Assembly (NCBI GenBank): GCA_002104935.1
Contig: MCGT01000011.1
Location: 124,001 to 188,000, forward strand
Source of the DNA: Hesseltinella vesiculosa
Lineage: Eukaryota > Mucoromycota > Mucoromycetes > Mucorales > Cunninghamellaceae
DNA length: 64,000 nucleotides
Direction: 5' to 3'
Under the pieces are notes generated by a model. The model saw only the letters and a program-made list of their open reading frames with translations, had not been told where the DNA came from and ran no database searches. Shown piece by piece: positions 1-12,756 of this stretch (position 1 is its first letter; every line of letters starts with the position of its first letter). The position numbers were made by a program, and so were the translations under genes.

Positions 1-2493
1 TGTGCCTTCACATTTGACCGCCCTCTCCAACACCAACGTCATTTCCGAGTACGCCATCAGTGACCAGCTGAAACAAGTCAAGTACACAACGACCCCTCTG
101 ATGTCGACCTATCTCGTCGCTTTTGTCGTCGGCCCATTTGAATACATCGAAGCTTTCACCACGGGTGAACACAACGGCCAACCCGTTCGTACTCGCGTCT
201 ATACGCTTCCCGGCCTCGCAGAACAGGGCCGCCATGCCTTGAGTGTGTGCACCACTGCTCTGGAATATTTTGCCGAAACGTTTGGCGTACCCTACCCTCT
301 ACCCAAACTCGACATGGTTGCCATCAATTCTTTCGAAGCAGGTGCCATGGAAAACTGGGGTCTGATCACCTACCGCACTGTGTCGCTTCTCTTTGATGAA
401 AAGCAGTCCTCCATTGTGTCGAAAAAGCGAACCGCCTATGTAGTATGCCATGAACTGGCCCACCAATGGTTTGGTAACTTGGTCACGATGAAATGGTGGA
501 ACGAACTCTGGGTAAGCATCCTCCCCGTGTCTCCCGTTGCGCTGACTGCTTTTGATGATACATCCAGCTGAACGAATCCTTTGCCACCTGGGTCGGATGG
601 TTGGCCGTCGACAATATTTTCCCTGACTGGGATGTATGGACATCGTTTGTCAACGAAGACATGCCTCGCGCCCTCAACCTCGATGCTCTCCGCTCGTCTC
701 ACCCCATCGAAGTCGCAGTCAATGATCCTGCGGAGATCCATCAGATCTTTGATGCCATCTCGTACTACAAAGGCGCCAGTGTCATCCGCATGTTGAGCAC
801 TTGGTTGGGCGTCGATACCTTTTTGGCCGGTGTGCGCCGCTACGTCCGCCGCCACAAGTTCAGCAATGCCTCTACCAATGACCTCTGGGTTGCCCTTAGT
901 GAAGAAGCTGGTGTAGACGTGTCTCAATTCATGGATCTCTGGACCAAACGAATTGGTGTAAGTGCACCCCTCAACAAGAGAACCACGGCTGGCTGAACTT
1001 GAATTCACTTTTTGATGCAGTATCCCGCTCTCAACGTCTCGGTGCTTCCTGAGAACAAAATCAAGGTCATCCAGTCAAGATATTTGTCCACCGGCGATCT
1101 TCAAGTAGCTGAAGACGTGTAGGCGTGATGATGAGAGAGTGTCTTGAGAAATCAATTGTTCACCCTCTCTCTCCTTTTTTCCCTGTAGCACAAACTGGTG
1201 GGTCCCCCTGGGTATCCTGAGCCCTACTGGCGTAGAAATGAATACCTTGACCGAAAAATGCCAGGAATTCTCTGTGCCTGATGGAGGACTGTTCAAACTG
1301 AATGCTGGCCAAACGGCTGTATACCGCGTCAACTACCCTCTCCAGCTGATCCGTGCCCTGGCCGAGGAAGTGAAAAAGGGGCCTCATGGGATGCTTACCA
1401 ACACCGCTGATCGTGTGGGCCTGATTGCTGACGCTGGTAATTTGAGTGTCAGTGGTGAGCAAGAGACCACTGCCTTTTTGGAGTTGGCCCTAGCTTTTGT
1501 TAATGAAGAAAACTACTTGTAAGTCGGCCACTTCTTCTTCGCTCGCTCACTCAACTTTTTTTTTTTTTACATTTCAGTGTGTGGTCTCAATTAAGTACGC
1601 ATCTAAGCAACATTTTGGGTGTCTGGTACCAAGAACCTGAACACGTAAGGAACGGATTAAAGGCTTTGCGCCGTCACTTGTTTGCACCTGTTGCCCGTCG
1701 CCTCGGCTGGGAATTCGCCGACACTGATGAATACCTGACCAACATCCTTCGTGTGCTTGCTCTGACAAACGCCGGCCGATCCAACGACATGGAGATTGTG
1801 CAAGAAGCCAAACATCGCTTTGCCCGCTTTGTTGCCGGTGATATCGATGCCCTCCACCCCAACGTACGAGGCCCTGTCTATGGCATCGTCCTGTCCAATG
1901 CCTCCAGCATTGAAGAGGAGCTAGCCTGCTGGGAACACATTCTGGAAATCTATCGCAACGAAAGCCTACCCACGGACCAGCGCCTCATTGCTCTGAATGC
2001 CCTGGGCGGGGCCAAGAGCGAAGCCCTGATCTCTCGCTACATGCTTATGAGCTTGGACGAAAAAGAGGTGCGCAGCCAAGACACCATCTATGTATTCGGC
2101 TCGTAAGTCCATGAGAGACAAGAGTAAAAAAAAAAAAAAATTCAGCCAGGCATCCCCTTGCTCACTGTTGTTTCATTTACCAGTCTGGCGGCCAATCCTG
2201 ATGCTCGCCAGTTGTTTTGGCAATTCTTCTCAGAAAACTACGACTTGCTGCGCAACAAATTCTCAAAGGCGCCCAGTTTATTCGCAGCTGCCATTCGCTC
2301 TGTGGTCACTGGTTTCTCATCGCTGGAACAATTGGATCAGGTCGAGGCCTTTTTTGCTGACAAGGACACCAAGTCATACATTCGCCCCTTGCAGCAAACT
2401 CTGGAAAGCGCCCGTGTCAACGCCAAATGGCTCCTGCGTTCCAAGCATAATGTAGCTCAATGGGTTCAAGCCAATGCTCAACAATTTGCTTAA
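1..2493 (+). CDS. M1 zinc aminopeptidase, puromycin-sensitive/Ape2-Aap1 type (5'-partial)
   Basis: Removes N-terminal amino acids from peptides in the cytosol. The window opens inside the gene, so the N-terminal region is missing. Exons: 1-511, 568-957, 1021-1118, 1189-1518, 1578-2102, 2184-2493; all introns are GT-AG and keep frame. Exon 1 carries the substrate-binding GAMEN motif and the zinc motif HELAH; the third zinc ligand is the Glu of LNESF, reached only after splicing intron 1, giving HExxH-x18-E. The catalytic Tyr region (ISYYKGASVIRM) is in exon 2. Exons 3-6 encode the beta domain and the long C-terminal ERAP1-like helical domain, which separates it from the leukotriene A4 hydrolase branch also present in this window. 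Stop TAA at 2491-2493; AATAAA-like sequence lies near 2645. Family assignment is firm; the exact orthologue (Ape2 versus Aap1) is not. Confidence 0.95.
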
Positions 2494-2735
2494 AGCTTGC
2501 CCATCACAACAAAAATACATCCGGTCCTATTCATCCTTATGCTCACCTCCCTCAATGATTGGACTCCTCTCTCCGCTGCTCACGCCGCCCCATCCTGTCT
2601 TCCTTGAAACTCGGTTGTTAAAAGCTCATATTTTGAATACAAATGAATAAAAAAAAAAAAAAGGTTAAACAGTACAGGCTGGTTTTAATACTTGGAAAAA
2701 CTAATTACGTATCGTTTCTTTTTTTTTCTACAATA

Positions 2736-3869
2736 TCATTGAGGTGCAGGTGCTTGTTGTACAGCTGCTTCAGTAAATTTGATGGCCATAGCCTTGATGG
2801 TAGTGTAGGCTTGGCTGACAGCAGCTGGGATACGGGGGTTGGCAGTGGGCGGTAACAGCGTGTGATCCAGGGTTTGGCGCAATTCAGCAAAGGCTTGGCG
2901 AGAGTAAGTCGACATGTGATAGCGAATGCGCAGAAAGTGAGAATACAAAAAGATGGGCATGAAACGCAACCTGAAAAAAGGGAGGGTCAATTTCAATAGT
3001 CACCATGTGCCCCTAGTTTCAGCAATCAACCCATGACCTCTCCTGTTCTCTCTACAACAGCACTCACTTGAACAAGCCGAGGATCAACCAAGGCATAATG
3101 ATGGTCACTTCTGCTGTAGCGACAAAACGCATTGCCGTACTATAATTATCGCCCGTCCACGCCTTGATGCGCTGCTGCGTGTTGGCTTGCCACGTGGCTG
3201 GCGAATTGTTACTTGATCGAGGTACAGGGAACATCACAGGGATGATGTTTTGGCGTACATATCCCAAGGCATGAAATAGGGAGAACGTAGCAAACGGAAT
3301 CAACGACACTATATTACAAAAAAAAAAAAAAAAAAAAAAAGACTGTTTGGAAACGCCAGGCCAAGCTTTTCTAGTTACCTTCAACAGGCTTGGACACAAA
3401 CCAGAACAAGGAGAGAATGAGGTATTGCATGTTTTCATCCGAAAACAATCGCATCGCATAAGCTTGAGTAAGTTGCGGTTTCTAAGAAAAAAAAAAAATA
3501 GTCAAATGCGTAAGGATCGGCCTTCGTTGACGTTTTTTTGGTTGTAAGTTGATGACAGATGCTTACACCGTGTGTCTTGATGATGACCACCCCATATGAG
3601 ATAATCGCACCCAAGTAGGCAATCTTGTATGGTTTTGCACTGGGATGGAATGTAATGAATGACAAGACATAGAAAAACGTGCCAAGTAGGGTCAAGCAAT
3701 GGCCCACAAACCAAGGAAACTGCAGCGTCTATGAATTCATAAAAAAAACCGAGTGTCAGCAAACCTATTACGCGATGGCCAACCTGCATCACACTAAAAG
3801 CAAACTTACTTGCATCAACTTGGTGATGCGCTCGCCTAGCGTGGATGGTCGAGTAGCTGCTGGAGGCAT
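2736..3869 (-). CDS. Pom33/Tts1/TMEM33-family membrane protein
   Basis: Multi-pass ER/nuclear-envelope protein; family members shape ER tubules and assist nuclear pore assembly. Five exons (3810-3869, 3567-3728, 3379-3481, 3068-3308, 2736-2970) give 266 aa, a normal family length. The start is the ATG at 3867-3869 (MPPAATRPSTLGERI), directly before the first membrane helix (LQFPWFVGHCLTLLG). Other hydrophobic segments follow (ISYGVVIIKTHG, YLILSLFWFVSKP, IPFATFSLFHALGYV). The family signature FMPIFLYSHFLRIRYHMS lies near the C-terminus, followed by a helical tail. The first exons could extend further upstream, but in-frame reading above 3869 meets a stop near 4030. It is convergent with the aminopeptidase, with 242 bp between stop codons. 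Confidence 0.88.
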
Positions 3870-4099
3870 GTATATGAAGAAAATAAAAAGAAGCGGAAGG
3901 AACTGCAAAGAAATAAAAAAACAGGGCTTTTTATTTTCTTTTCCCGATCCATGAACAAAAAAACCACTGATGGATTTTTTTACCTTGTTGAGCAAATTAA
4001 ACTTAGTTACTTTTGCCACACTCTCAGGTCAGATTTCAGCGCCGGAACAATAGGATATAATGTTTGAGGAATCATCCAGCCAATGTCTTTCTACAGACC

Positions 4100-5135
4100 C
4101 CCTGAGGAAAGTAAAAGATTAACCGGCTTCCACCAAAAAAAAAGTCTTTGAGTCAAGGTTTTCCTATGAAGCATCGTATTGAACTATGAAGTCTATCACT
4201 CAGTTTGTGCCCTGTTGATTAAGGCTCCAGTTGACGCTCGAACCTCGAAATACCTGCTCGCTGAATGCTTTGCCACAACGTCACTGCAATGGCCAAGCGC
4301 CAGTCTGTCATGTTGCCCTGTTGTTGGAGGTAGCTGTATTCTCCTCTTATTGCCCATGCAGCTACCTTTGAGCAAAGATCAACGAAATATCGAGCAGGTC
4401 AACTTATTGGTCATTCTCTGGATTTTGATCAAATCCAAACGGGGGCTTCTTCCCTTTCAAAAAATGAAAAATAAGTAAAGGCAACGCGCAACGTTTTGGA
4501 CGTAATGGGCCAATTCCAAATTTTGCAAGCTGATTTTTCTTCAATGTTTGGCTGAGGAATTGGACATGTTAAAATTCATCGTGCAGAAGGTGACTGGGTG
4601 ACCACGGCCGTTCAACACGATACTTTTTATTTTTTTTTTCAAAAATCAAAAGCGAATCCCTGGAGTGGAAGTCGACATTCTGATCCAACTTTTTTAAAAA
4701 CCAAATGTTGGAGTCTTGGATAAATGTCATGCGAGGGCAGGTGATCTTTAAGGGAAAGTACCATGCTGTAACGTTTCTTACAATTGTGGCAAGTGTGTAA
4801 TATGAAAACTGAAACGTAACGAGGTCGTCGTTCTGCGCATGGGCATTAAACTCGTTTACGATGGACGGGTCACCTCCGCACCAACAACATCGTTCATTAT
4901 CTTCATGATTTCTCCAATGGAGGCCGTGAATTTGGATTTCAAGGCATCAGGATGAGTGTTAAAGACTACACCTTTAAAAGCATCAAGCATTTGGATGGCC
5001 AAATAACGTGACAGACCTCTTGTGTTCTGATGTAGGCTCAATGCTTAACGGAGGGCACTACTTCTTCAGATTGTTGCTCATAATAGCTTCACTAGCCAGT
5101 CCAGTAACCAAAAAAAAAAAAAAAAATGTGCCTCC
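4100..5135 (-). pseudogene. decayed or fragmentary coding-like sequence, unknown family
   Basis: Downstream of UBR1, the minus strand has protein-like reading segments that do not form one open gene. At 5041-4858 an open stretch contains LSRYLAIQMLDAFKGVVF and ends at VTRPS; just upstream a short segment (LASEAIMSNNLKK) could be joined by a GT-AG intron. Past the stop, another frame carries VNEFNAHAQNDDLVTFQF and WYFPLKITCPRMTFIQDSN (about 4860-4680). Switching frames is needed to link these, which suggests a broken gene rather than a live one. I do not recognise the family. It could also be an unusual multi-intron gene. The rest of 3870-4860 shows nothing I can name. Confidence 0.3.
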
Positions 5136-5161
5136 GAAGCTACTTTTTTATTTCAACATGT

Positions 5162-8100
5162 TTACAGGGTGGACCAACCACCGATGTCATAAGTCGCTTC
5201 AATTTGCCGAGCGACATAGATAGGAATCTGGTGTTGAAGCCAGAGGCGTCGAATTTCGGAGTAGCGCTTGGTATTGAGGAACTGTGGTCGACCCCGTCGC
5301 AGGTTTTGGTCAACTTCGCCATGTGCATCCAAGTAAGGTGCATTCATAAACCAACCATTTCCATTGTGGAGGAAGATCAACACGCACCGTTTCACTGATA
5401 AGAAGATACCAATGTCACCTCCGCACCTACGATCAAGACGAAGAAAAAAAGGAAGAAGGATCAATATACGAAAACTCTTTTTTTTTTTTTTTTTTTACTC
5501 TCCAAGACTTACCCTAGAGTGTGCAGGTTGCACTCGCCTTCTTCATCTTCAGAACAGCAAAAGCTTTGGCAGCAGACAAACGTCCCACAGAACAAACAAA
5601 GTGCAGGGTCGTTTGGCACAGTGGAGCATTTTGAGCACACACGTTTCAGGCTTTCATCAAATAAGCGGTCGAGACGACTGGGCAGAGACACAAGATACAA
5701 AGGTGTGGGTAAATCAAGCGTGATGTTGGGCGAGGATGAAGGCATGGTATTGGGGAGTGATGTACGTGCGATGTCGAGTACTTGCTGACGACGTTGCACT
5801 TCACGACGATGTTGTTGACACCACTGCTGGACAAGCACGCGCTCTTGATCGTTCAAGGACAGGATTTCGTCCATCGATGGGAGGTGCAGCAAGGCAAGCA
5901 ATTGCTGGAATTCAGACTTCGCGTGTGAAGGTACCATTGACGGTTGCACATGGTAGCCAAAGCGTATAATAAGCAGCAGGAGCGATCGTCGGAGGAAGGG
6001 CAATCCAAAGCCTTCGACCAAGGTAACCCACAAAGCATCGACTACATCGGAAGATGGCGGAAGCCTCATGTTGAGCGACTGGGCAACGAACTGAATAAAC
6101 GATCGCATGGCATGTTTTTCGGCATCCGATGCTTGGGCGTAGGCGGGGAGGTCCTGCTCAGACTTTTTGGCGTTGCCAGCAAGGGGCGAGGCCAGGCTGG
6201 GCAGTGCATCTTGAAGGTCATGTTCCAGCAGCGAAACTACGACTTTGGCGAGCTCGGCAAGAAGCAAAATACGGATCAGGTTGGAGATGTCGGCGACGTC
6301 TGGCATCAGGGGGTTTAAATACATGGCCAGTTCCACCAGCGTCATGAACGGATCATCTTCGAGAAGTGGCATGTTTTCATACACCAGGTCCAACTTGGCA
6401 TCATCCGCAGCCGATGGTGCAGCAGCGACAGGCGTATTTCCAAACAGTTGACGTAAGCGGCCGAGGCACATCAGCTGGATTCGCTGTAAAGATATGGTAT
6501 CTTCGCACAAAAGCAGGTGGGTATATGCTGCTACGGTGTCGCCAAGCAAGCGAAGGAGCATCTGCGTCTGAGGTGCAACCGTATCAAACAGTGTGCCGGT
6601 AGGCGGCAAGGGGCCATCGTCGGCAAGGTCATCTTGATCCATTGCGGTGTCGACGTCGTCTGTTTCTGCACCGTGCGACAAAGGGAGGTCTTGACCGCGA
6701 GTTGAGATTTCTACAGCGTTGATGGTGTACCCAAGTAGACCCCAGAGTAGATCTACATGCTTGCAAGATACTGAAAGTTCCTTGACAGCATCATCGTCGC
6801 TCACTTGATCATAGATGATAGCAAGGACATCCGTAAGGCGGGTGTAAGCAGACTTGATTTCAGCCATGTGCGTGGTTGCTGAAGCGTGTAACAGGTCTGA
6901 TTCCAAAGGAGGGACCGATTGAATGGGCGCATCTGAAATTAAAGTGGATGATGGTGGGGCGGCGCTGCTGCTGGGAGTGCTGTTGCTGAGACTGGCCGAC
7001 GCTGTAGACAGTCCACTGCTGAGAGGCACGGAGCTTGCGAAGGAGACACTGCTGGTTCCACCAAAGGTCATAGGCGAAGAGTGCATACCAAAGTAGGATG
7101 TGCTCGGCTGGGAAGTGGATGGGAAGGAAGTGGGCGTGGAGCTGCTACCTGGTCGGTCTTCACCACTGAGCCAGGTGGTCAGGGTTTCCTTAAACTTGCT
7201 GGCACCAGCGCTTTGACGTCGTGAAGAAATCATGGAGGACACAGCCATAGCCATGGAGCTGGCGCGGGTCGATGCTGATGTTGCTGATGGCGGGGAAAGC
7301 AAATGATGGAGGTTCTGCATAGCCAGGGCGGCATCTTGCCGTAAAAATTGTTGGTAGCTCGTTGGCGAGGCTTTGGCAAAGCACCGTGTCTTTGACACTT
7401 TTTTGCCTTTCCAAAACAGCGGCAGCAGCATATTGCCTAAGGATTTGCAAAGAGGGCACATGAATTCCTTGCGCGTGCGATTTTCTGGGTGGTTGCGTGT
7501 CAGCTGGCTGGCATGGCGGGAGTCGATGGAAGCGCAGTATTCGTCGAAGCACTTTATATGCATGAGGTGGCCGCAGGTGGAAGCATACAGCCCAGTCTTG
7601 TGTAGTTGCGAAGGGAATCCAGACATGGTAGAAGCGTTATCGGGTAGGATTTGATTATCGGGCCACTGCTTCGATAGGGTTGGTCCTTGGTGCAGAATAT
7701 CTTGGTATACTTGCGATTGATCCATAGGAGTTTCACGCAAAATATTCGACGTCTGCATCAGACCTAGCAAGCCATAGGGAGCTGAGCGCTCATGCACTTC
7801 TTCTTGACACACAATACATGTTCCCACAGGATAGGCACAGAGTCTGTCATGATGGTCCACGGCTGGCGACGCTGATTTGGTAGCATCTTCGCCACCTTTT
7901 CGATAAAAAAAAAAAAAAAAAGTGAGCTTACTCTTCCTTATCTACATCTGTTCCATAATGTAGCCTTACTGTCTGCTGAGTTCATATCTCGTTCGTTGGT
8001 TTCTTCGTCATCCTCATACAGACCTTCATTCATTTCCAGGAATTGTGATTGTGCTTGAGCAAACTGGGCCATAATTTTGGCCTGGCGTTCCTTGGCGGCT

Positions 8101-11100
8101 CGTTTTTTCCGTTCATACTCCGATTCGGCATCCTTGCTAGCATCATCTCCATTTCCACGCTGATCATCCGAACCTGCACTGGCAGAAGCAGCAGCAGCTA
8201 CTGCATCCAAGCGTGCAACACGCCATTGTTCCACAGTCAGCTCAGTCACCGGGTGAGCTGCAAGACAGTCCAAGATGAAATCAAGACGGGGGTGGGTCAC
8301 CTTGCAAGCATCGTCTTGCCGAAGCACGGTCAGCACTTGGAACAGAGACATGGTAGTTGGGTTTGAAGGTGACTCGGTAGCGTCTGCGCCTTTTGATGAC
8401 GACTGGTTTTCGAAACTGTAAAATCGGTCGATACAAGCACGATAAAAACCGTCGTCGTCCGGGCGGTGATTGACATCTGACACTGCTAACATGGTCATAT
8501 ACAAGGCCTTATCCAGTATGGTGTCGCTTTCATAACTTGTGCGAGCGTTCCAAAGACAAAAGGCTAGCATCTGGACCATTACAGGTGTATGCAGGAGTGA
8601 TCCCAAGAAGCGGAAAGGGCCTTCTGGAAGAAGGTTGGGCTTGGGCTTAACAAAGAAGGTTTCTTCAGGCAGGTCAGGGTGTTCACGTTTCCAGCGAAGG
8701 CGCATCACATTCTCAGCTTCTTCTCGATGGTTGCGGCTGTAGTGGTAAAAATAAGAATCGATCTCCGGGTAGAATTCAGCTTTGAGTTCGTAGCGGCCAG
8801 CATCGTGCAAGCCATCCGGTGATTTGTAATGGGCCAGTTCAAGCAGCATGCGGTCAAACAAGGCATGATCGACCAGGCGTTCTGGAATACGTTTCGTCAA
8901 ATCGGAATAGGACGAGACACCTGTGCACAGGTTGTGGATGATTTCACGGCGAATACGATCTTCAGTTGATGCGCCCACAAGGTTGCAGTGTTCACATAAG
9001 CAAACAATTAGAAGGCTGAGGATTTCTTCCACCATAAACACAGTTTGAGATGCATCATATTGAGGATGAGCTGTCTGACCCTGGAACCAACCAACCAAGC
9101 CAAAACGATCCATCATGGTTGCCAACATGAGATTCGGGTCGAGTGTCACCAACCCTAATTGCATCAAGAAGAGATCCGCATCATAGGTGTTTTCACGCAA
9201 AGATATTTCACGGTAATGATGAGCCTAGCAAAGAGAATAATAAAAATAATAAAACAAAAAAAAAACGTCAGCCCAGGCATTTCTTTCCTAGTCAATCGTC
9301 GCCTACCTGAGTGCGCAGCCCATAGCCATTGCGCACCCAAACGCCAGCACGGATTTGAGAAGAAAAGACAAGTGTACGGAGAGGGTATTCCAGGATGGCA
9401 AGCAAATCAGATGTTGAATCGGCCTGTTGCGTGAACCGACTAATGGCGTTGGCGAAGCCCTGGGTCCAACCAGCTTGGGACAGGAGATCATCTGTCAAAA
9501 GGTGGGCATGTTCCAAGAGACCAGCCAAAAGCCAATGCAAAGGATGATGAAAGGAGACAGGCTGGGAGGTGACATCATACTCGATGACTTTGAAAGGAGG
9601 CATATTGGGCAGCACGACGGTATGATGGCTTTGGGCATAAATGCCAGCAATCAGCTTGCTTTTGTCGTCCGTGCTCACGTCCCCAGGTGCCGTTGTTGAA
9701 GCCCCAGTTCCAGCAGCAGGCGTTGCCGTCGTGACAGTTGTTGTAGTGGCGGCTGGTCGGACAATGGTGCCAGTGGTCGTAATAACTGGTGCACCGTTCA
9801 ATGCATCCGCCGATATGCTAGACGCAGTGTCAAGATCAGCTAATCGTACTTGGGCATCGTTATCAGCATGGCTCCATTCGGCGATCTTCTTTAGCACACG
9901 GTTAATGGACCGTACAAGCACGCGGACAGAAGTGAGCTTATCATCGTTGGAAGCCACAGGTAGTGCATTAAAGCAATCGGCATACTGACGGCAACATTTT
10001 GCAATTTGGAGCGTGACGTTAAAAGCATTGACCCAAATCTCCGATTCATATTCGACATGAGTGTCTTTTTGGCAAACTTGAGCATTCATACCTTGAAAAA
10101 GGCCTATCAAATCCAGGTATTGGCGCAGGTATAGGGGGTCTTGGGCAAGCACAGGCTTGATCATGTTGACATTCATGATATACCGGAGGTCATGGAAGGC
10201 GTTGAAGTAACGGCGGGTGCGGAAGGCGCGCGACTCGCAATTGATACGTGACGGCAGGCGGGATAGCTCCGATGGCAGGAGGAGGCCAAGGTGATCCGTC
10301 AAAAAGAAGGCAGACAGTGTCGAGCACACAAGGCCAAAAAAGTAGTATTGATTGACCAAGACATCCGAGACAGAAGGAACAGTCAGCAGCTGGACAGAGA
10401 AAAGAATGATGGAATTCTCTGGTTCACGATCCTTGAGCAAAAAGGATTCGGCCAAGCGGGCATAATTGCGTGTGAGGCGTTTGCCGAGGATTTTTTTGGA
10501 TGCAGGATGTGAGGCAAGGGTGGAAATGTAGATTTCTCGGAGGGCGATGCGGATTTCCTTCCATAGCTTCATGTCATACAGCATCAGGTAGTCAATACGC
10601 AACTTCTGTTCGAATTCCAGCTGGAAGTTGGCGGCCAGCTGATGGGTCTCCTGCACAGACTTCTTCCCCTCGGTTGTAGGTTTACTAGTGGCAGTCAAGG
10701 TGTCGGCAAAATCCTCTTCTTCTACGCTGAGGCTACTGTATTCATGCACCATAGAAGCTGGGTCCCAGTCGATGGAGGCAATGTCCGCTTGCGTGTGAGA
10801 CGAACAAGGGCTGAGGCTGCTGCACGAAGCTGAATCGGAGTTGGGTGAACCAACGTATTGGCTGGGAGTCATGTCTTGGTTGGCATCATACATATCGATA
10901 TCCTCATTGACAGCTGTGTTGTTGGTGGCGATCGTCCCGGCTTCTTCTGCGAAGGCCGTTGGTGTTACGTTACCATCGAGAGTGACGATGGGGTGACGCA
11001 ATTGAGATATGGGTTTGCTGGAGGAAGAGTTTCCATGGGCATGTGCATGCGCCAATTCAGTCCGAGCAGCAAGCTTAGCGAGGGACGGGCGCGGCTCCCA

Positions 11101-12527
11101 TTCGGCGCAAAGTTCTTGAGACACCAGGTCACGTACCAAGCTATCGCCATCAGGTATGGTTTTAAAAAAGCGGCAAGGGCCGCACACCAGGTCCTTGATC
11201 CATTGCACGAGCAAACCTGCCACTTGTTCTCTAAAGGTCGATCGAGCAGGGCGAATAGTCACGCCCAAGTTGATGGCGGCAAGTGGCGTTGCAATCTTGC
11301 GTAGTTCAGCGATATTCGTGTGCATAGCAATCACTTCTCGGCCCTAAGTGACAGGAGGAGAAAAATTGTCAGGAATTTTCTAGCATCCATTTTTTTTTTT
11401 CTCTATTCCACACGAAAGCCTACATGAAGATGAATGGCGTCGACGATCCGTTTAGCTTTTTCCCAATCATAGCCAGTGGCAGACACAATGGATTCCAGTA
11501 CATGAGAAAATGCATGGGCCTCATCATTCCAAGCAATGCAGGCATACTCATCGTCAGCTGGGGCTTGATCCATGTCGACATCATCATCCAGAATGGGGAG
11601 GTCATTGGCTGGGAGTGGATGAGTACGGGAACTTGAGGGCGCTGACGAGGTCGACACAAGGGTGTCTAGCACGCGACGCTCATTTCGATCCTCTTTCAAG
11701 AGCTGTTCTGTACTGGTGGGCAAGACAACTTCTTCAGGGGCCAGGGTGAATGTGTCAAGTAAGAAATCCAAAACAGTAGCAATGGTTTCGCGCATGGCAC
11801 TATGCAGTTCAGGTTCAGCTCGCTGCAATTCTTCGTGATTGGCTGTGGAAGCCAGCATCGCCTCAGGATCCACAGCATGGATTTGGCATTGTAAAGGCGC
11901 TTTCCATGCTTCAGGGTCGCCACAATCGCAACAGCCACCGGAACCCGGGCTGATAGAAAAAAGGACATCGTGACCATCATGATCTGTCGCATGAAAACAG
12001 GTGGAGCAAAAAACGCAAGTATCATCTAGACCACAGTTTCTATTTAGAAGGAGAAGGAAATAGTGAGGATGACGTAGTAAAGAGCTAACCCCCCCCCCTC
12101 TCTCTTATTTCCAAGGCCCGTCTCTTTTTTAGATATTCGTCATAGCTTACCGGCAACGATAAACAGGTTCACCTTTTCTAAAGACATGACCACAAGGACG
12201 TCCACGTTGGCTGGATAGATCGGGTTGAGTGATGACATTGTTACTATGCCATACGTTGGAGGAGGCATCCATATCTGTGTCTTGCTGTTGGGTATTTAGA
12301 ATGCGAGCCAAAGCATCATCGAAGGATTCCTGATTATGGAAGAAGTACTGCTGTTTCTTTTGAGCATTGTAACCCCAGAGTGATTCATAGCATTGGAGCA
12401 AGATGTATCGTTTAGCAGTATCGGTGAATCGACAGTGGAAGATGACAGGTGAATGCCATAAGCTCTCAGACAGAGAACGCGGGGCTGGCCACACTTTGCT
12501 GGATGACGAAGCGTTAGTGGCCATCAT
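5162..12527 (-). CDS. UBR1: UBR1-type E3 ubiquitin ligase (N-recognin)
   Basis: Recognises destabilising N-terminal residues and ubiquitinates the substrate with an E2 enzyme (N-degron pathway). Six exons: 12151-12527, 11424-12039, 9307-11343, 7970-9224, 5513-7895, 5162-5426; about 2310 aa, longer than yeast Ubr1. Domains in order: UBR box (about residues 113-187; CGHVFRKGEPVYRC... then CGLDDTCVFCSTCF and CCDCGDPEAW, split by intron 1); ClpS-like N-domain (WNDEAHAF ... AIHLHGREVIAMH, across intron 2); long helical scaffold; RING-H2 (CIVCQEE ... GHLMHIKCFDEYC ... CPLCKSLGN); C-terminal autoinhibitory region (CGGDIGIFLSVKRC, NGNGWFMNAPYLDAHGEVD). A low-complexity Ser/Thr/Pro/Ala insert lies between the RING motifs' downstream region and the C-terminal helices. 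The last exon is separated from the main C-terminal exon by an intron whose donor overlaps an in-frame TAA at 5509, so a naive reading would end early. An upstream in-frame ATG at 12581 is an alternative start. Confidence 0.95.
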
Positions 12528-12756
12528 AAATAAGACAGAAGAATGTAGCAAGGATGCAAAGGGGATTGGGCAAAATACCAAGCTAATTCAAAGCGTTTTG
12601 TAATATGTAAACAGCAAACAAAAAAAAAAAATTAAAAAGAAGAGGAAAACTTGCGTCGTTCCGCATTTTTTTTTTATTGCGCTGTGTACATGCGGCAGCA
12701 GGAAGATGCTTTTTAAGAGATCAAAAAGATCATAAGGGTATACATGTGCTTTTTGG

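Noticed and set aside
436..1008. Long minus-strand open frame over the aminopeptidase
   Set aside because: Shadow of the real plus-strand exons, which carry catalytic motifs; the minus frame crosses exon-intron junctions.
4230..4260. Possible minus-strand tRNA B-box (GGTTCGAG)
   Set aside because: No matching acceptor stem, anticodon arm or A-box could be folded around it.
5140..5343. Separate small minus-strand gene downstream of UBR1
   Set aside because: It overlaps, in another frame, the last UBR1 exon (5162-5426), which has the conserved C-terminal motifs.
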